A DNA stretch of 53,002 nucleotides from Rhodoferax sp. Its GTDB lineage: Bacteria; Pseudomonadota; Gammaproteobacteria; Burkholderiales; Burkholderiaceae_C. Below, one piece after another: positions 37,171-46,535 of the stretch. Positions within the stretch are counted from its first letter, which is position 1. Each line of letters begins with the position of its first letter. Under the pieces are notes generated by a model. The model had not been told where the DNA came from and did not search any database. It saw only the letters and a program-made list of their open reading frames with translations. The stretch spans positions 1 to 53,002 of the forward strand of contig JAUXWC010000106.1 of NCBI GenBank assembly GCA_030685025.1, in the 5' to 3' direction. The translations under genes were made by a program, and so were the position numbers.

Positions 37171-38889
37171 ATGATCCGCCTGACCGAACTCAAACTGCCA
37201 CTGGACCACGCGGACGCGGCCTTGCCCGCGCTGGTTGCCAAAACGCTGGGTATCCAGGCCGATGAACTGCTGGCGTTCACCATTTTCAAACGAAGCTTCG
37301 ATGCGCGCAAAGCCGAGCTGATCAAGGTCTACATCGTTGATGTCGTGGTGACCCCCTCCGCCGGGGGCGATCCGTCGCCGTTCGAGGCCGCGCTGCTCGC
37401 CCAATTCGCCGGCAACCCGCACATCGTGCCGACGCCCGACATGGCCTACCACCCGGTGGGACAAGCACCCAGCGACCTGCCGGTGCGCCCGGTGGTGGTC
37501 GGCTTCGGCCCGTGCGGCATCTTCGCCGCGCTGGTGCTGGCCCAGATGGGTTTCAGGCCCATCGTGCTGGAGCGTGGCAAAACGGTGCGCCAGCGCACCA
37601 AGGACACCTGGGGTCTGTGGCGCCGGGGCGTACTCAACCCAGAGTCCAACGTGCAGTTCGGCGAGGGCGGCGCGGGCACGTTTTCGGATGGCAAGCTCTA
37701 CAGCCAGATCAAGGACCCGCGCCACCTTGGGCGCAAGGTGATGAACGAGTTTGTGCGGGCCGGAGCACCACCGGAGATCCTGTTCGAGGCGCACCCGCAC
37801 ATCGGCACCTTCAAGCTGGTCAAGGTGGTGGAGAACCTGCGCGAGCAAATCATCGCGCTGGGCGGCGAAATTCGCTTCGAGCAGCGGGTGACGGATGTGC
37901 TGATCGAAGACAGCCCCAACGGGCGCCAAGTGCGCGCCCTGACGGTGCTGAACCAGGCCACTGGCGCCTCGCACGAGCTGCGCGCCGACCACGTGGTGTT
38001 GGCGCTGGGCCACAGCTCGCGCGACACCTGCGCGATGCTGTACCAGCGTGGCGTGGCGATGCAGGCCAAGCCGTTCTCGATCGGCTTTCGTATCGAGCAC
38101 CCGCAAAGCGTGATCGACCGCGCTCGCTGGGGCCGCCATGCCGGGCACCCCAGCCTGGGCGCGGCCGACTACAAGCTTGTGCACCATGCCGGCAACGGCC
38201 GCTCGGTCTACAGCTTTTGCATGTGCCCCGGTGGCACCGTGGTGGCCGCCACCTCCGAGCCCGGTCGGGTGGTGACCAACGGCATGAGCCAGTATTCGCG
38301 CAACGAGCGCAATGCCAATGCGGGCATCGTGGTGGGCATTGACCCGACTGATTTCCCAGACGACGCTGATGCGTTCGCTGCCACCATTGGCGCTGGCGTG
38401 AGCGCCGCGCCCCCGGTCGGCACGGCGCGGCATCCGCTGGCCGGCATCGTGCTGCAACGCCAGCTCGAATCCAATGCCTATGCACTCGGTGGCGCCAACT
38501 ACCAGGCGCCGGCACAGTTGGTGGGGGACTTCCTGGCGAACCGGCCGTCGCTCCAGTTGGGTGGTGTGGAGCCCTCCTATAAGCCGGGTGTGAAGCTGGG
38601 CGACTTGAGTACCGCCCTACCCGCCTATGCCATTGCCGCGATGCGTGAGGCGCTGCCCGCCTTTGGCCGAAAGATCAAGGGTTTTGACATGCCCGACGCG
38701 GTGTTGACCGGGGTCGAAACCCGCACCTCGTCACCCCTGAAGATGCCACGCGGCGAAGACCTGCAGAGCACCAACACCCGCGGGCTGTACCCGGCAGGTG
38801 AAGGGGCCAGCTATGCCGGCGGCATTTTGTCGGCCGGGGTGGATGGCATTCGGGTTGCGGAAGCAGTCGCACGGGCCCTGCTTCGATAG
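37171..38889 (+). CDS. FAD-dependent dehydrogenase of the COG2509 family
   Basis: 572 residues. A small N-terminal domain (MIRLTELKLPLDHADAALPA) precedes an FAD/NAD-binding Rossmann motif VVVGFGPCGIFAALVLAQMG (about 111-130). Then come the family segments FGEGGAGTFSDGKLYSQIKD and FCMCPGGTVVAA. The C-terminal YPAGEGASYAGGILSAGVDG closes the FAD site. The family is widespread but its substrate is unsettled. The ATG at 37171 gives the expected start; in-frame sequence further upstream lies inside cysK. Confidence 0.9.
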   Translation: MIRLTELKLPLDHADAALPALVAKTLGIQADELLAFTIFKRSFDARKAELIKVYIVDVVVTPSAGGDPSPFEAALLAQFAGNPHIVPTPDMAYHPVGQAPSDLPVRPVVVGFGPCGIFAALVLAQMGFRPIVLERGKTVRQRTKDTWGLWRRGVLNPESNVQFGEGGAGTFSDGKLYSQIKDPRHLGRKVMNEFVRAGAPPEILFEAHPHIGTFKLVKVVENLREQIIALGGEIRFEQRVTDVLIEDSPNGRQVRALTVLNQATGASHELRADHVVLALGHSSRDTCAMLYQRGVAMQAKPFSIGFRIEHPQSVIDRARWGRHAGHPSLGAADYKLVHHAGNGRSVYSFCMCPGGTVVAATSEPGRVVTNGMSQYSRNERNANAGIVVGIDPTDFPDDADAFAATIGAGVSAAPPVGTARHPLAGIVLQRQLESNAYALGGANYQAPAQLVGDFLANRPSLQLGGVEPSYKPGVKLGDLSTALPAYAIAAMREALPAFGRKIKGFDMPDAVLTGVETRTSSPLKMPRGEDLQSTNTRGLYPAGEGASYAGGILSAGVDGIRVAEAVARALLR

Positions 38890-38909
38890 CGTTCGCAAGC
38901 GACGTTTAC

Positions 38910-39728
38910 TCAGCGGGCGCCGAGTTGATGCGACAGCAGCCATGGCACCAACTCAGGCTCGGCATAAGCGCGGTCCCATGAATTGTGGTCGACCCCGGCG
39001 TAGTCGCTGAAGCGCACCTCGCCCCCGCCTTGGCGCATCGCCTGAACCATCTGCCTGGACTGCTCCACCGGCACCACCGTGTCGGCGCTGCCATGGAAAA
39101 CCCACAGCGGCACTTTGCCAATTCGCCGCGCAAAAGCGGTGAACGCGTCCGGCTCAAGAAACTCCGCAAACTCAACCGACGACGCGGGCTCCTGGCGCAG
39201 GCCGAGTGCATTGGCGTCACGGTTGCCGACGACGAATCCACAGACTGGCGCAATGGCGGCAAACTTGTTCGGGTTGTGCGCGGCCAGGAACCACACACCC
39301 TGCCCGCCCATCGACAGGCCAGTCAGGTAGACACGCCGAGGATCTCCGTTGAACTCGGCAATCGACTGATCAAGCGCCTTCAAGGCTTGCGCTGCCATGG
39401 CACCGGTCCAGCGTGTATCGCGGCGCGCTTGCGGCATCACCACGACCAAGGGAAAACGCCCCGGATCAGCGCGAATCGCCGAGCCAATGCCAACCTGCGC
39501 CTGCGCACGACCGTCGTCACCGCGCTCTCCCGATCCGTGCAGAAAAAGCGCGATCGGCCAGGCGCGCGTCGGCGTGTGCTGTGCCGGCAAGTAGACCTGA
39601 TAGCGGTAGCTGACCCCGTCCAGCGTCACGCTGCGTTGCAGAAAACCGGTCTCACCCGCCACGGCCGTGCCGGGCGCCGCCAGCACGATAGCCACCATGA
39701 TTCCCAGCCCGGCAAAGATGTTCTTCAT
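38910..39728 (-). CDS. Secreted alpha/beta-hydrolase (carboxylesterase/phospholipase type)
   Basis: 272 residues from MKNIFAGLGIMVAIVLAAPG, preferred over an ATG three codons earlier because AAGG is well spaced. A Sec signal peptide with likely cleavage after AVA (about residue 24) indicates periplasmic or extracellular action. The nucleophile elbow is GLSMGG, the oxyanion region LFLHGSGERGDDG, and the catalytic Asp and His are probably in HGSADTVVP and GVDHNSWD. It resembles PHB-depolymerase/esterase-like lipoproteins; the substrate is unknown. It is convergent with the flavoprotein gene, 20 bp away. Confidence 0.88.
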   Translation of the reverse strand: MKNIFAGLGIMVAIVLAAPGTAVAGETGFLQRSVTLDGVSYRYQVYLPAQHTPTRAWPIALFLHGSGERGDDGRAQAQVGIGSAIRADPGRFPLVVVMPQARRDTRWTGAMAAQALKALDQSIAEFNGDPRRVYLTGLSMGGQGVWFLAAHNPNKFAAIAPVCGFVVGNRDANALGLRQEPASSVEFAEFLEPDAFTAFARRIGKVPLWVFHGSADTVVPVEQSRQMVQAMRQGGGEVRFSDYAGVDHNSWDRAYAEPELVPWLLSHQLGAR

Positions 39729-39803
39729 TGTGTCCATCCCTTGCTGCGGTTTCCTGCAAGCAAGCAGCTTCGCCCCCCGATTGCCGACTGCGCTCAAACG
39801 CTG

Positions 39804-40676
39804 TCAGACTTGAGCTTGAAGCGCGGCGATGCGCTCTTCAATCGGCGGGTGCGTCGCGAACAACTTGCCGATACCACCCATGATGCCAAACGCCGCCACG
39901 CTCTTGGGCAGTTCACCGGGGTGCATGCCACCCAGGCGTGCCAGGGCGTTGATCATGGGTTGCTTGCGGTTCATCAGTTGGGCCGCACCCGCATCGGCGC
40001 GGAACTCGCGGTGACGCGAGAACCAGGCCACCACCATCGCGGCGGCAAAACCCAGCACGATGTCGAGCACCACGGTGGTGATCATGTAGCCAATGCCAGG
40101 GCCGCTGCTTTGGCTGTCGCCCTTGCGCAGGAAGCTGTCCACGGCGTAACCGATCACACGGCTCAGGAACACCACAAAGGTGTTCATCACGCCTTGGATC
40201 AGCGTCATGGTGACCATGTCGCCGTTGGCGATGTGGGCCACCTCATGACCAATCACGGCTTCAACCTCCTCGCGGGTCATGCCTTGCAGCAAACCGGTTG
40301 ACACCGCCACCAGGGCAGAGTTCTTGAACGCGCCGGTGGCAAAGGCATTGGGGTCACCTTCAAAAATGCCGACCTCAGGCATGCCAATGCCGGCCTTGTC
40401 GGCCAACTTGCGCACGGTTTCGACGATCCAGGCCTCGTCGACATTTTGCGGCTGGTTGATGATGCGCACACCCGCAGTCCACTTGGCCATCGGCTTGCTG
40501 ATCAGCAAGGAGATGATGGCGCCGCCAAAACCCATGATCAGCGCGAAGCCCAGCAAGGCGCCCAAGTCGAGGCCATTGGCCGTCAGGTAGCGGTTGACAC
40601 CAAGCAGACTGGCCACCACGCCCAGTACCGCGACCACCATCACGTTGGTCAATACGAACAAGAGAATGCGTTTCAT
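39804..40676 (-). CDS. htpX: Membrane metalloprotease HtpX
   Basis: M48B zinc protease involved in membrane-protein quality control. It is 290 residues from [20 protein letters not shown]. Two N-terminal membrane helices, the HEXXH motif in [13 protein letters not shown], further helices around [15 protein letters not shown], and the third zinc ligand in [11 protein letters not shown] are all present, as is the end [13 protein letters not shown]. It is often heat- or Cpx-regulated elsewhere; no such site is evident here. It lies 75 bp before the esterase gene in the same direction. Confidence 0.97.
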   Translation of the reverse strand: MKRILLFVLTNVMVVAVLGVVASLLGVNRYLTANGLDLGALLGFALIMGFGGAIISLLISKPMAKWTAGVRIINQPQNVDEAWIVETVRKLADKAGIGMPEVGIFEGDPNAFATGAFKNSALVAVSTGLLQGMTREEVEAVIGHEVAHIANGDMVTMTLIQGVMNTFVVFLSRVIGYAVDSFLRKGDSQSSGPGIGYMITTVVLDIVLGFAAAMVVAWFSRHREFRADAGAAQLMNRKQPMINALARLGGMHPGELPKSVAAFGIMGGIGKLFATHPPIEERIAALQAQV

Positions 40677-40783
40677 GCTACTTTCGAAAAAACAGCCCGA
40701 CGACAGCGAGCCGATGCCCGCAATGTTAGGGGCGATTACGGGGATTTCAAGCCTTTGGCCCCGCAATCCCATACGGTTTAAGG

Positions 40784-41524
40784 CTATTTGGGTGGCCGAA
40801 ACACGGCGGCATCGGCATAAAACGCAAGATCAGCGTTGCCCTGCCACCAGAGCGGCACGCCCAGTACCGGCAGATGGGCAAAGGGTTTGCTGGCGAGTTT
40901 CTCGGCGCTCAGGTCGGCCGCCACCCAGGTGTCCATGTCCGCTATCGAATTAGTAGCTGGATGGACCCGATAGACGTGGGCTGTGATCGATTTCCTGGGA
41001 TGCACCAGCTTCTCCAGCAGCGCGTGGCCAAACAACACCAGTTGCGCCTTCCGCCAAAGCGGGCGCAATGCCCCAAACACGCGCTGCCAGTCCTTGTTCA
41101 CCAGCGCGTCCCACAGCGCATCCGGCGCCCGCAGAAAGGCGGCGTTTTCGTCAAACACGGTCAAGGCGTCCCGCGCCGGGCCACGCACTGGCGCAATACC
41201 GGTACGCTCGATTTGCGCCACGTGCAACTGGTTCAGTCGCCGCTTGACCAGGGGGAAGCGTAACCAGCACAAGCCGTTAAAGAAGTCATGTAAACCATCG
41301 CGTGTCGGGCACCGCCCGGTGCGAAAGATGAAGGCCTCATAGGCCTCGCCGGCGGGCAGGCTGGACTGCGGGACGAAGCGCACCTGGGCATGGTCGGACT
41401 GATTCAGGGCCGCCGCACAGCTCAGGCCCTGCTCCTGCACCAGCTTGGCAAGTGCCAAGCCGGGCTCGCGCCAATCGGCCAGCCAAGGCGCGGACCAGTC
41501 AATGGTCTCTAGACCTTGCGCCAC
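40784..41524 (-). CDS. DUF3025 family protein
   Basis: 246 residues, soluble. Family features: [21 protein letters not shown] near residue 70-90, [11 protein letters not shown], and [17 protein letters not shown]. The family is common in betaproteobacteria, usually beside pyrC, and has no known activity. The 5' end overlaps the 3' end of pyrC by 16 bp, so translation is coupled. Confidence 0.92.
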   Translation of the reverse strand: MAQGLETIDWSAPWLADWREPGLALAKLVQEQGLSCAAALNQSDHAQVRFVPQSSLPAGEAYEAFIFRTGRCPTRDGLHDFFNGLCWLRFPLVKRRLNQLHVAQIERTGIAPVRGPARDALTVFDENAAFLRAPDALWDALVNKDWQRVFGALRPLWRKAQLVLFGHALLEKLVHPRKSITAHVYRVHPATNSIADMDTWVAADLSAEKLASKPFAHLPVLGVPLWWQGNADLAFYADAAVFRPPK

Positions 41525-42540
41525 GGTAGCGTTTCACCCGACCGTAGAGGTTTGAGCTGCGCCTCGCCAAAGGCGAAACTCTCGGGCGGTGTCCAGCTCT
41601 CGCGGCGCAAGGTGATGTGGTCCTGATTGCGCGGCAAGCCATAGAAGTCGGCGCCGTGGAAACTGGCAAAGCCCTCCAGCTTGTCGAGGGCTCCAGCGGC
41701 ATCAAAGGCCTCGGCATACATCTCGATCGCCGCGTGCGCGGTGTAACACCCGGCACAGCCCGTGGCGTGTTCCTTCAGGTGGGCGGGGTGCGGTGCGCTG
41801 TCGGTACCCAGGAAGAACTTCGGACTGCCCGAGGTCGCCGCCTGCACCAGCGCCAGACGGTGGCTTTCGCGTTTGAGCACCGGCAGGCAGTAGTAGTGGG
41901 GTCGAATGCCACCGGTGAAGAGGGCGTTGCGGTTGTACAGCAAGTGGTGCGCCGTGACGGTAGCCGCTGTGAACCGATCGGCCTGCTGCACATACTGCGC
42001 CGCCTCCCGCGTGGTGATGTGCTCGAACACGATCTTCAGTTCAGGGAAGTCCCGGCGCAGCGGGATCAGTTGGGTGTCGATGAACACCGCCTCGCGGTCG
42101 AACAGGTCGATCTCGGGCGAGGTCACCTCGCCGTGCACCAGCAACAGCACGCCTTCGCGCTGCATCGCTTCGAGCACCTTGTAGACCTTGCGCAGATCGG
42201 TGACACCGGCGTCACTGTTGGTCGTGGCGCCAGCGGGGTAAAGCTTGACTGCCACCACACCCGCCTCCTTGGCGCGCCGAATTTCGTCCGGGGCCAGGTT
42301 ATCGGTGAGGTAGAGCGTCATCAGCGGCTCAAAGCGCAAGCCTTGAGGCACGGCGGCCAGAATGCGATCCCGATAGGCCAGCGCCTGCCCGGTGGTGGTC
42401 ACCGGTGGCCTGAGGTTGGGCATGATGATGGCACGGCCAAACTGGGCAGCGGTGTGCGGCACCACCGTCTTGAGCGCGTCACCATCGCGCACATGCAGGT
42501 GCCAGTCATCGGGACGGGTCAGGGTAAGCGTGTCGGTCAT
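41509..42540 (-). CDS. pyrC: Dihydroorotase PyrC
   Basis: Zinc amidohydrolase of pyrimidine synthesis. It is 343 residues from [20 protein letters not shown]; the ATG at 42540 gives the canonical N-terminus. The HLH metal motif is in DWHLHVRDG, the carbamylated Lys in [15 protein letters not shown], metal-binding His in LLVHGEV and FEHITT, and the catalytic Asp in LGTDSAPH. This is the class II (E. coli-like) type. A three-copy 56-bp repeat array lies immediately upstream, where its leader should be. Confidence 0.97.
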   Translation of the reverse strand: MTDTLTLTRPDDWHLHVRDGDALKTVVPHTAAQFGRAIIMPNLRPPVTTTGQALAYRDRILAAVPQGLRFEPLMTLYLTDNLAPDEIRRAKEAGVVAVKLYPAGATTNSDAGVTDLRKVYKVLEAMQREGVLLLVHGEVTSPEIDLFDREAVFIDTQLIPLRRDFPELKIVFEHITTREAAQYVQQADRFTAATVTAHHLLYNRNALFTGGIRPHYYCLPVLKRESHRLALVQAATSGSPKFFLGTDSAPHPAHLKEHATGCAGCYTAHAAIEMYAEAFDAAGALDKLEGFASFHGADFYGLPRNQDHITLRRESWTPPESFAFGEAQLKPLRSGETLPWRKV

Positions 42541-42568
42541 ACCTCGCATTGTCCCAAATCCCCGAGGC

Positions 42569-42730
42569 CCTGATCAGTTGGGGACAGAGCGTCGCTGCGC
42601 TGCGGTCTGTCCCGCAAGAACACCCCTGATCAGTTGGGGACAGAGCGTCGCTGCGCTCCGGTCTGTCCCGCAAGAACACCCCTGATCAGTTGGGGACAGA
42701 GCGTCGCTGCGCTCCGGTCTGTCCCGCAAG
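42569..42730. repeat. Tandem array, nearly three copies of a 56-bp palindromic unit
   Basis: Units start at 42569, 42625 and 42681, exactly 56 bp apart. Copies 2 and 3 are identical over their shared length and copy 1 differs at one base. Each unit contains the arms GGGACAGA and TCTGTCCC around a 16-bp loop, with CCTGATCAGTTG before and GCAAG after. The array fills the gap between the binding-protein stop (42734) and the pyrC start (42540). Single copies occur at 21911, 28579 and, partly, 36122. Confidence 0.95.
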
Positions 42731-42733
42731 GTC

Positions 42734-43624
42734 TCAGAAGGGGACTTGGTCGGTCGGGTACTTCCAGAAGTCCTTGAGCAGATAACTCACCGGCATGTTC
42801 AGGGGGGTGTTCTTGGGCGGGATGGGTTTGAGGAACCACTTGTCGTAGATCGGGTAGATCTCTTTGCTGACAATCAGGCGGCGCATTTCGTCGTCCACCA
42901 GTTTTTTGAATTCCGGGTCGTTCTTGGGCAGCATGATCGCCAGGGGCTCGGTGGTCAGGAACTTGCCGACCACCTTCAAGGCGGCCGGATTGGACCGGTT
43001 GGCCGCCAAGCCGTACAGCAGCACGTCGTCCATGACAAAAGCGTCGGCCTCACTGGCCTCCACCATCTCTACCGCCTTGGCGTGGTCCGGCGCCTCGACA
43101 ATCGTGACATTGAGCAAGCGCTCGCGGTTGGCCTGCTCGGCCGCCTTCAGCGGCGTGGTGCCCTTGGTGGAAACCAGCTTCTTGCCTTCCAGGTCTTCAA
43201 TCCGTTCTACCTTGCTATTGGCACGCACCAGCAGCCGCGCGCCGGTGATGAAATGCGGAATGGTGAAGCCCACCTTCTGGCGCCGCTCTGCGTTGTTGGT
43301 GGTGGAGCCGCACTCCAGGTCAGCCTTGCCCTGCTCGACCATGGCAATGCGGTTGGCCGGCGTGACCATCAGGTACTCGACCTGCATGTTGGCCTTGCCG
43401 GTCTTCTTGCGCACTGCGTCGGCGAGCTTCTGGCACAGATCCATCGCGTAGCCAACCGGCTTTTTATTGGCATCCATGTAGGAGAATGGAATCGACGATT
43501 CGCGGTGCGCGATCACCAATTTGCCCCCGCCTGCCACGCGCTCCAACACGGTTTCCGCCGTCGCAAGGCCGCCCCAGCATGCGGCGCAGAGCGCCATCGT
43601 CCAACTCAGCCGTGAAGTGTTCAT
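42734..43624 (-). CDS. Periplasmic amino-acid-binding protein (GltI-like), orphan
   Basis: 296 residues from MNTSRLSWTMALCAACWGGL. Signal peptide with likely cleavage after ATA (about 22). SBP_bac_3 fold: LVIAHRESSIPFSYMDANKK, GYAMDLCQKLADAV, VEYLMVTPANRIAMVEQGKA and DLECGSTTNNAERR resemble glutamate/aspartate-binding GltI. No permease or ATPase gene is nearby, so its transporter partner must be elsewhere. A longer in-frame start (43720) would destroy the signal peptide. The dispersed repeat array begins 4 bp below its stop codon. Confidence 0.9.
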   Translation of the reverse strand: MNTSRLSWTMALCAACWGGLATAETVLERVAGGGKLVIAHRESSIPFSYMDANKKPVGYAMDLCQKLADAVRKKTGKANMQVEYLMVTPANRIAMVEQGKADLECGSTTNNAERRQKVGFTIPHFITGARLLVRANSKVERIEDLEGKKLVSTKGTTPLKAAEQANRERLLNVTIVEAPDHAKAVEMVEASEADAFVMDDVLLYGLAANRSNPAALKVVGKFLTTEPLAIMLPKNDPEFKKLVDDEMRRLIVSKEIYPIYDKWFLKPIPPKNTPLNMPVSYLLKDFWKYPTDQVPF

Positions 43625-43729
43625 CGTTGTTCCTTTGTGCGCGATCAGGTCCGTCAATGTAGCGAGCACCCAGGCGTGCCGCCAATGCCGTGTCTGGGCT
43701 TGATTATGCGGAAAATTCATGAGTGACGC

Positions 43730-44713
43730 TCACCCACCCTTGGACGCCACCGCCTGCACCAGCAGGAAGTCCCACAAGGCCTGGGCCGCCCCCTTGGGCG
43801 CGTGCCCCTGGGCACGGTGCGCCGGGCTCAGGCCGCGGCCGGCTTCCTTGACCGGGGGCCGATCCCGGTAGGCGCGAATGTCCATGGTGATCTGCATGCC
43901 CTTCATCTCAGGGGGCGCGGCGCTGACGAGTTTCTTGGCGCGCAAATCTTTCTTCACCGCGCTGTAAGGCAAGAAGGCCACGCCGTGGCCTTCCAAGGCC
44001 ATCGCCTTGAGCCCCTCGGCCATGTCGGTCTCGTACACCCGGTCAAAGTGGATTGGCGTGGCGGCCTGTTTCAAGATCAGGTCCACCATCTGGCCCAGGT
44101 AGGCACCCGGGGCGTAACCCAGATAGGGCAACAACTGACCGGCCCGCCCTGGCAACTGGTACATCGGCGCACCGTCGGCGTCGGGCTTCACGTAGGGCGC
44201 CACGGTCTCTTCGCCCAGGCTCACCATCTCGTAACGATCGGTGTCGAGCTGGTAGGGTTGCGAGGGGTGGTGGTAGGCAATCAGCAAATCGCAGCTACCC
44301 TCCACCAGCCGCATCACGGCGTCATGCACATTGAGCGCGATCAGGCGGCTCTTGATCGGGCCGAACTTCTCGCGCAGGCCCGACACCCAGGCCGGGAAGA
44401 AAGTAAAGGCCAGCGTATGTGGCACCGCGAATTCGATCACGTCCTGCCCGGCCGAGGTGTGGCCACGCATCATGGCGCGTGTGCTCTGCAGCGCCTGCAA
44501 TACCTCCAGGGCCTGGTCATACAGCGTCTCACCAGCCGGCGTGAGCCGCGTGGGGTAGGAGCTGCGATCCACCAGATCGGTGCCGGCCCAGGCCTCCAAT
44601 GACTGAATGCGCCGCGAGAAGGCCGGCTGCGTCACGTGGCGCAACTGCGCCGAGCGGCTGAAACTGCGGGTTTCAGCCAGGGAGACAAAATCTTCCAGCC
44701 ATTTGGTTTCCAT
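43730..44713 (-). CDS. LysR-family regulator, YjiE/HypT-like
   Basis: 327 residues. The winged-helix DNA-binding domain is METKWLEDFVSLAETRSFSR with TQPAFSRRIQSLEAW. The DRSSYPTRLTPAG segment and the rest of the effector domain resemble the YjiE (HypT) and QseD branch. The C-terminus has about 30 extra, Pro/Gly/Ala-rich residues. The effector is unknown. It lies 105 bp upstream of the binding-protein gene in the same direction, not divergent from it, so regulation of that gene is only a guess. Confidence 0.9.
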   Translation of the reverse strand: METKWLEDFVSLAETRSFSRSAQLRHVTQPAFSRRIQSLEAWAGTDLVDRSSYPTRLTPAGETLYDQALEVLQALQSTRAMMRGHTSAGQDVIEFAVPHTLAFTFFPAWVSGLREKFGPIKSRLIALNVHDAVMRLVEGSCDLLIAYHHPSQPYQLDTDRYEMVSLGEETVAPYVKPDADGAPMYQLPGRAGQLLPYLGYAPGAYLGQMVDLILKQAATPIHFDRVYETDMAEGLKAMALEGHGVAFLPYSAVKKDLRAKKLVSAAPPEMKGMQITMDIRAYRDRPPVKEAGRGLSPAHRAQGHAPKGAAQALWDFLLVQAVASKGG

Positions 44714-44737
44714 GTCGCAAATTATGCGCGGGCGCGG

Positions 44738-45757
44738 TCAGACCGAAGTGGAGGTGCCGCGCACCCGCCCATGCAACGGATAGGCCGGGTCGGTGTAACC
44801 CGGCGTGGACGGATGGCCGGGTTTGACCAGGCTGTCGACCAATAACTCATCCTCGCGGCTGACCACATAGTCCAGCGCAGGCAGGTAGTCTTGCCACTGC
44901 GTCAGCGTGCGCGGCCCCGCAATCACCGAACTGACCGCCGAGTTGGCCAGCACCCAGGCAGTGGCGAACTGCGCCAGGCTGATGCCCTGGGCCTGGGCAT
45001 GGCCTTTGAGCTGCTGCGCGATCACCAGCGACTCTTCCCGAAACTCGGTCTCGGTGATGCGTTTGTCGCCCCGTCCGGCGCGGCTGCCAGGGTCCGGAGT
45101 TTGACCCGGCGAATACTTGCCGCTGAGCACGCCGCGCGCAATCGGGCTGTAGGGCGTCACCCCAATGCCGTAATGTGCGCAGGCAGGCAACACTTCGACT
45201 TCCGGCATGCGGTTGAGCAGGTTGTAGTAGGGCTGACACACCACCGGGCCGGGCATGCCAAGCTGGCCGGCCACGCGCATCACCTCGGCAATACGCCAGC
45301 CCCGAAAGTTGGAGACGCCCCAGTAGCGGATTTGCCCCGCGCGCAACATGGCGTCCAGGGCGCATAGCGGTTCTTCCAGGTCCATGCCGTTGTTGTCGCG
45401 GTGCAGGTACAAGATGTCGACGTAGTCGGTCTGCAAACGCGCCAAGCTGGCCGCCACTTCGCGCAGCATCCAGGCGCGCGAAAAGTGGCCCTCGTTGACC
45501 CGGTCCGACATGGTGTTGCCCAGCTTGGTGGCCAGCACCCAGTCATGGCGCTGGCCCTTGAGCAAGTCGCCGACCATGGTCTCCGAGCCACCCTTGCTGT
45601 ACACGTCGGCGGTGTCGATGTAGTTCACACCCTGGCTGTGGGCGTCCCCCACGATGCGGGCAGCCTCGTCGTGCGGGGTTTGATCGCCAAACATCATGGT
45701 GCCCAGGCACAGGGCGGACACTTTCAGATTGCTTTTGCCGAGATGGCGGTAGTGCAT
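44738..45757 (-). CDS. Aldo/keto reductase
   Basis: 339 residues from MHYRHLGKSNLKVSALCLGT. TIM-barrel NADPH-dependent oxidoreductase. The catalytic tetrad is visible as Asp and Tyr in NYIDTADVYSKG, Lys in LATKLGN and His in ILYLHRDN. The cofactor region SSVIAGPRTLTQWQD is near the end. It is closest in appearance to the Tas/YajO-type general stress reductases; the substrate is unknown. It is 24 bp before lysR in the same direction. Confidence 0.93.
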   Translation of the reverse strand: MHYRHLGKSNLKVSALCLGTMMFGDQTPHDEAARIVGDAHSQGVNYIDTADVYSKGGSETMVGDLLKGQRHDWVLATKLGNTMSDRVNEGHFSRAWMLREVAASLARLQTDYVDILYLHRDNNGMDLEEPLCALDAMLRAGQIRYWGVSNFRGWRIAEVMRVAGQLGMPGPVVCQPYYNLLNRMPEVEVLPACAHYGIGVTPYSPIARGVLSGKYSPGQTPDPGSRAGRGDKRITETEFREESLVIAQQLKGHAQAQGISLAQFATAWVLANSAVSSVIAGPRTLTQWQDYLPALDYVVSREDELLVDSLVKPGHPSTPGYTDPAYPLHGRVRGTSTSV

Positions 45758-45792
45758 AGGCGCCTTTCGATGGGGTTGGGGATGCATCTCTC

Positions 45793-45826
45793 CGTCATTG
45801 CGAGCGCAGCGCGGCAATCCATGACG
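45793..45826. repeat. Palindromic intergenic repeat of the TCATTGCGAGC type
   Basis: CGTCATTGCGAGCGCAGCGC followed by GGCAATCCATGACG has inverted ends (CGTCAT/ATGACG and ATTGC/GCAAT). Sequences of this type are scattered through many bacterial genomes. It sits 4 bp below the stop codon of the next gene on the minus strand and may separate its transcript from the reductase gene. Confidence 0.7.
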
Positions 45827-45830
45827 GTGC

Positions 45831-46145
45831 TTACTCGCCCAGTGTAGGCTGGTCCCACTCCAACAGTTCGGCCAAGCGGCGTATCACCCACTCGGACTCT
45901 GGCGCACTCACCACCGCGCCCTCCCCCGTCAACCCACGGTGACAACGTTGCAACACTTCGTCCTCGGACAGGCCCAAGCTGAAGAGCATGGTCTTGGCGG
46001 TCTCGGTCAGCATGTTGGCCAGGTCGTCGCACAATTCATAACGGCTCGCGACAACCGCTCGCGGCGCGTTGGGCTGATGCCGCCCAGCGTCCAGGTACAG
46101 GGCGATGAAGGACTGCGGGATGTCGATTTGGTTGTCGTCGGACAT
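45831..46145 (-). CDS. Hypothetical protein, 104 residues
   Basis: Starts MSDDNQIDIPQSFIALYLDA. Acidic, predicted largely helical, with no signal peptide. ASRYELCDDLANMLTETAKT and LSEDEVLQRCHRGLTGEGAV look like conserved helical segments. I have a weak impression of similar unnamed proteins in Comamonadaceae but cannot name a function. It is in the same direction as and 19 bp after the DUF3297 gene, so probably co-transcribed. Confidence 0.75.
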   Translation of the reverse strand: MSDDNQIDIPQSFIALYLDAGRHQPNAPRAVVASRYELCDDLANMLTETAKTMLFSLGLSEDEVLQRCHRGLTGEGAVVSAPESEWVIRRLAELLEWDQPTLGE

Positions 46146-46164
46146 GGTGGCGAAGGGGCGTGCG

Positions 46165-46413
46165 CTATCGATAGAACGCTTCGACTTTGCCCTTCAACTT
46201 GATCAGCAGCGGGTTACCCTTGCGGTCCCGCGCCTTGCCCGCAGGCACCTTGACCCAGCCCTCGCTGATGCAGTATTCCTCGACATCCAGACGTTCCTTG
46301 TCATTGAGTCGAATGCCAACTTCGCGCTCGAATACGGCAGCGATGTGATGCGCACTGCGAGGGTCCACCGACAGGCGGTCGGGCAATGGGATGGGTTGCG
46401 GCGTGTCGCTCAT
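46165..46413 (-). CDS. DUF3297 family protein
   Basis: 82 residues. The conserved core LSVDPRSAHHIAAVFEREVG and the end EEYCISEGWVKVPAGKARD through KLKGKVEAFYR identify DUF3297. AAAGGA lies 5 bases upstream of the ATG at 46413. The family is small, cytoplasmic and of unknown role. It may start a short operon with the 104-residue gene below it. Confidence 0.9.
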   Translation of the reverse strand: MSDTPQPIPLPDRLSVDPRSAHHIAAVFEREVGIRLNDKERLDVEEYCISEGWVKVPAGKARDRKGNPLLIKLKGKVEAFYR

Positions 46414-46535
46414 TCGGTGTCCTTTGTTCTGCGATGACCGCGAATCTATATCAATTTTCCGGAGTTTTGCCTCTTGCTGCTAGGAATCGCGTGCCCGAAC
46501 CGGTCCGCCAAGCCGGATTTCAGTTCGACTGGTTG

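Noticed and set aside
42569-42730. CRISPR array
   Set aside because: Regular 56-bp period, but the whole unit is repeated, so there are no distinct spacers, and no cas genes are present.
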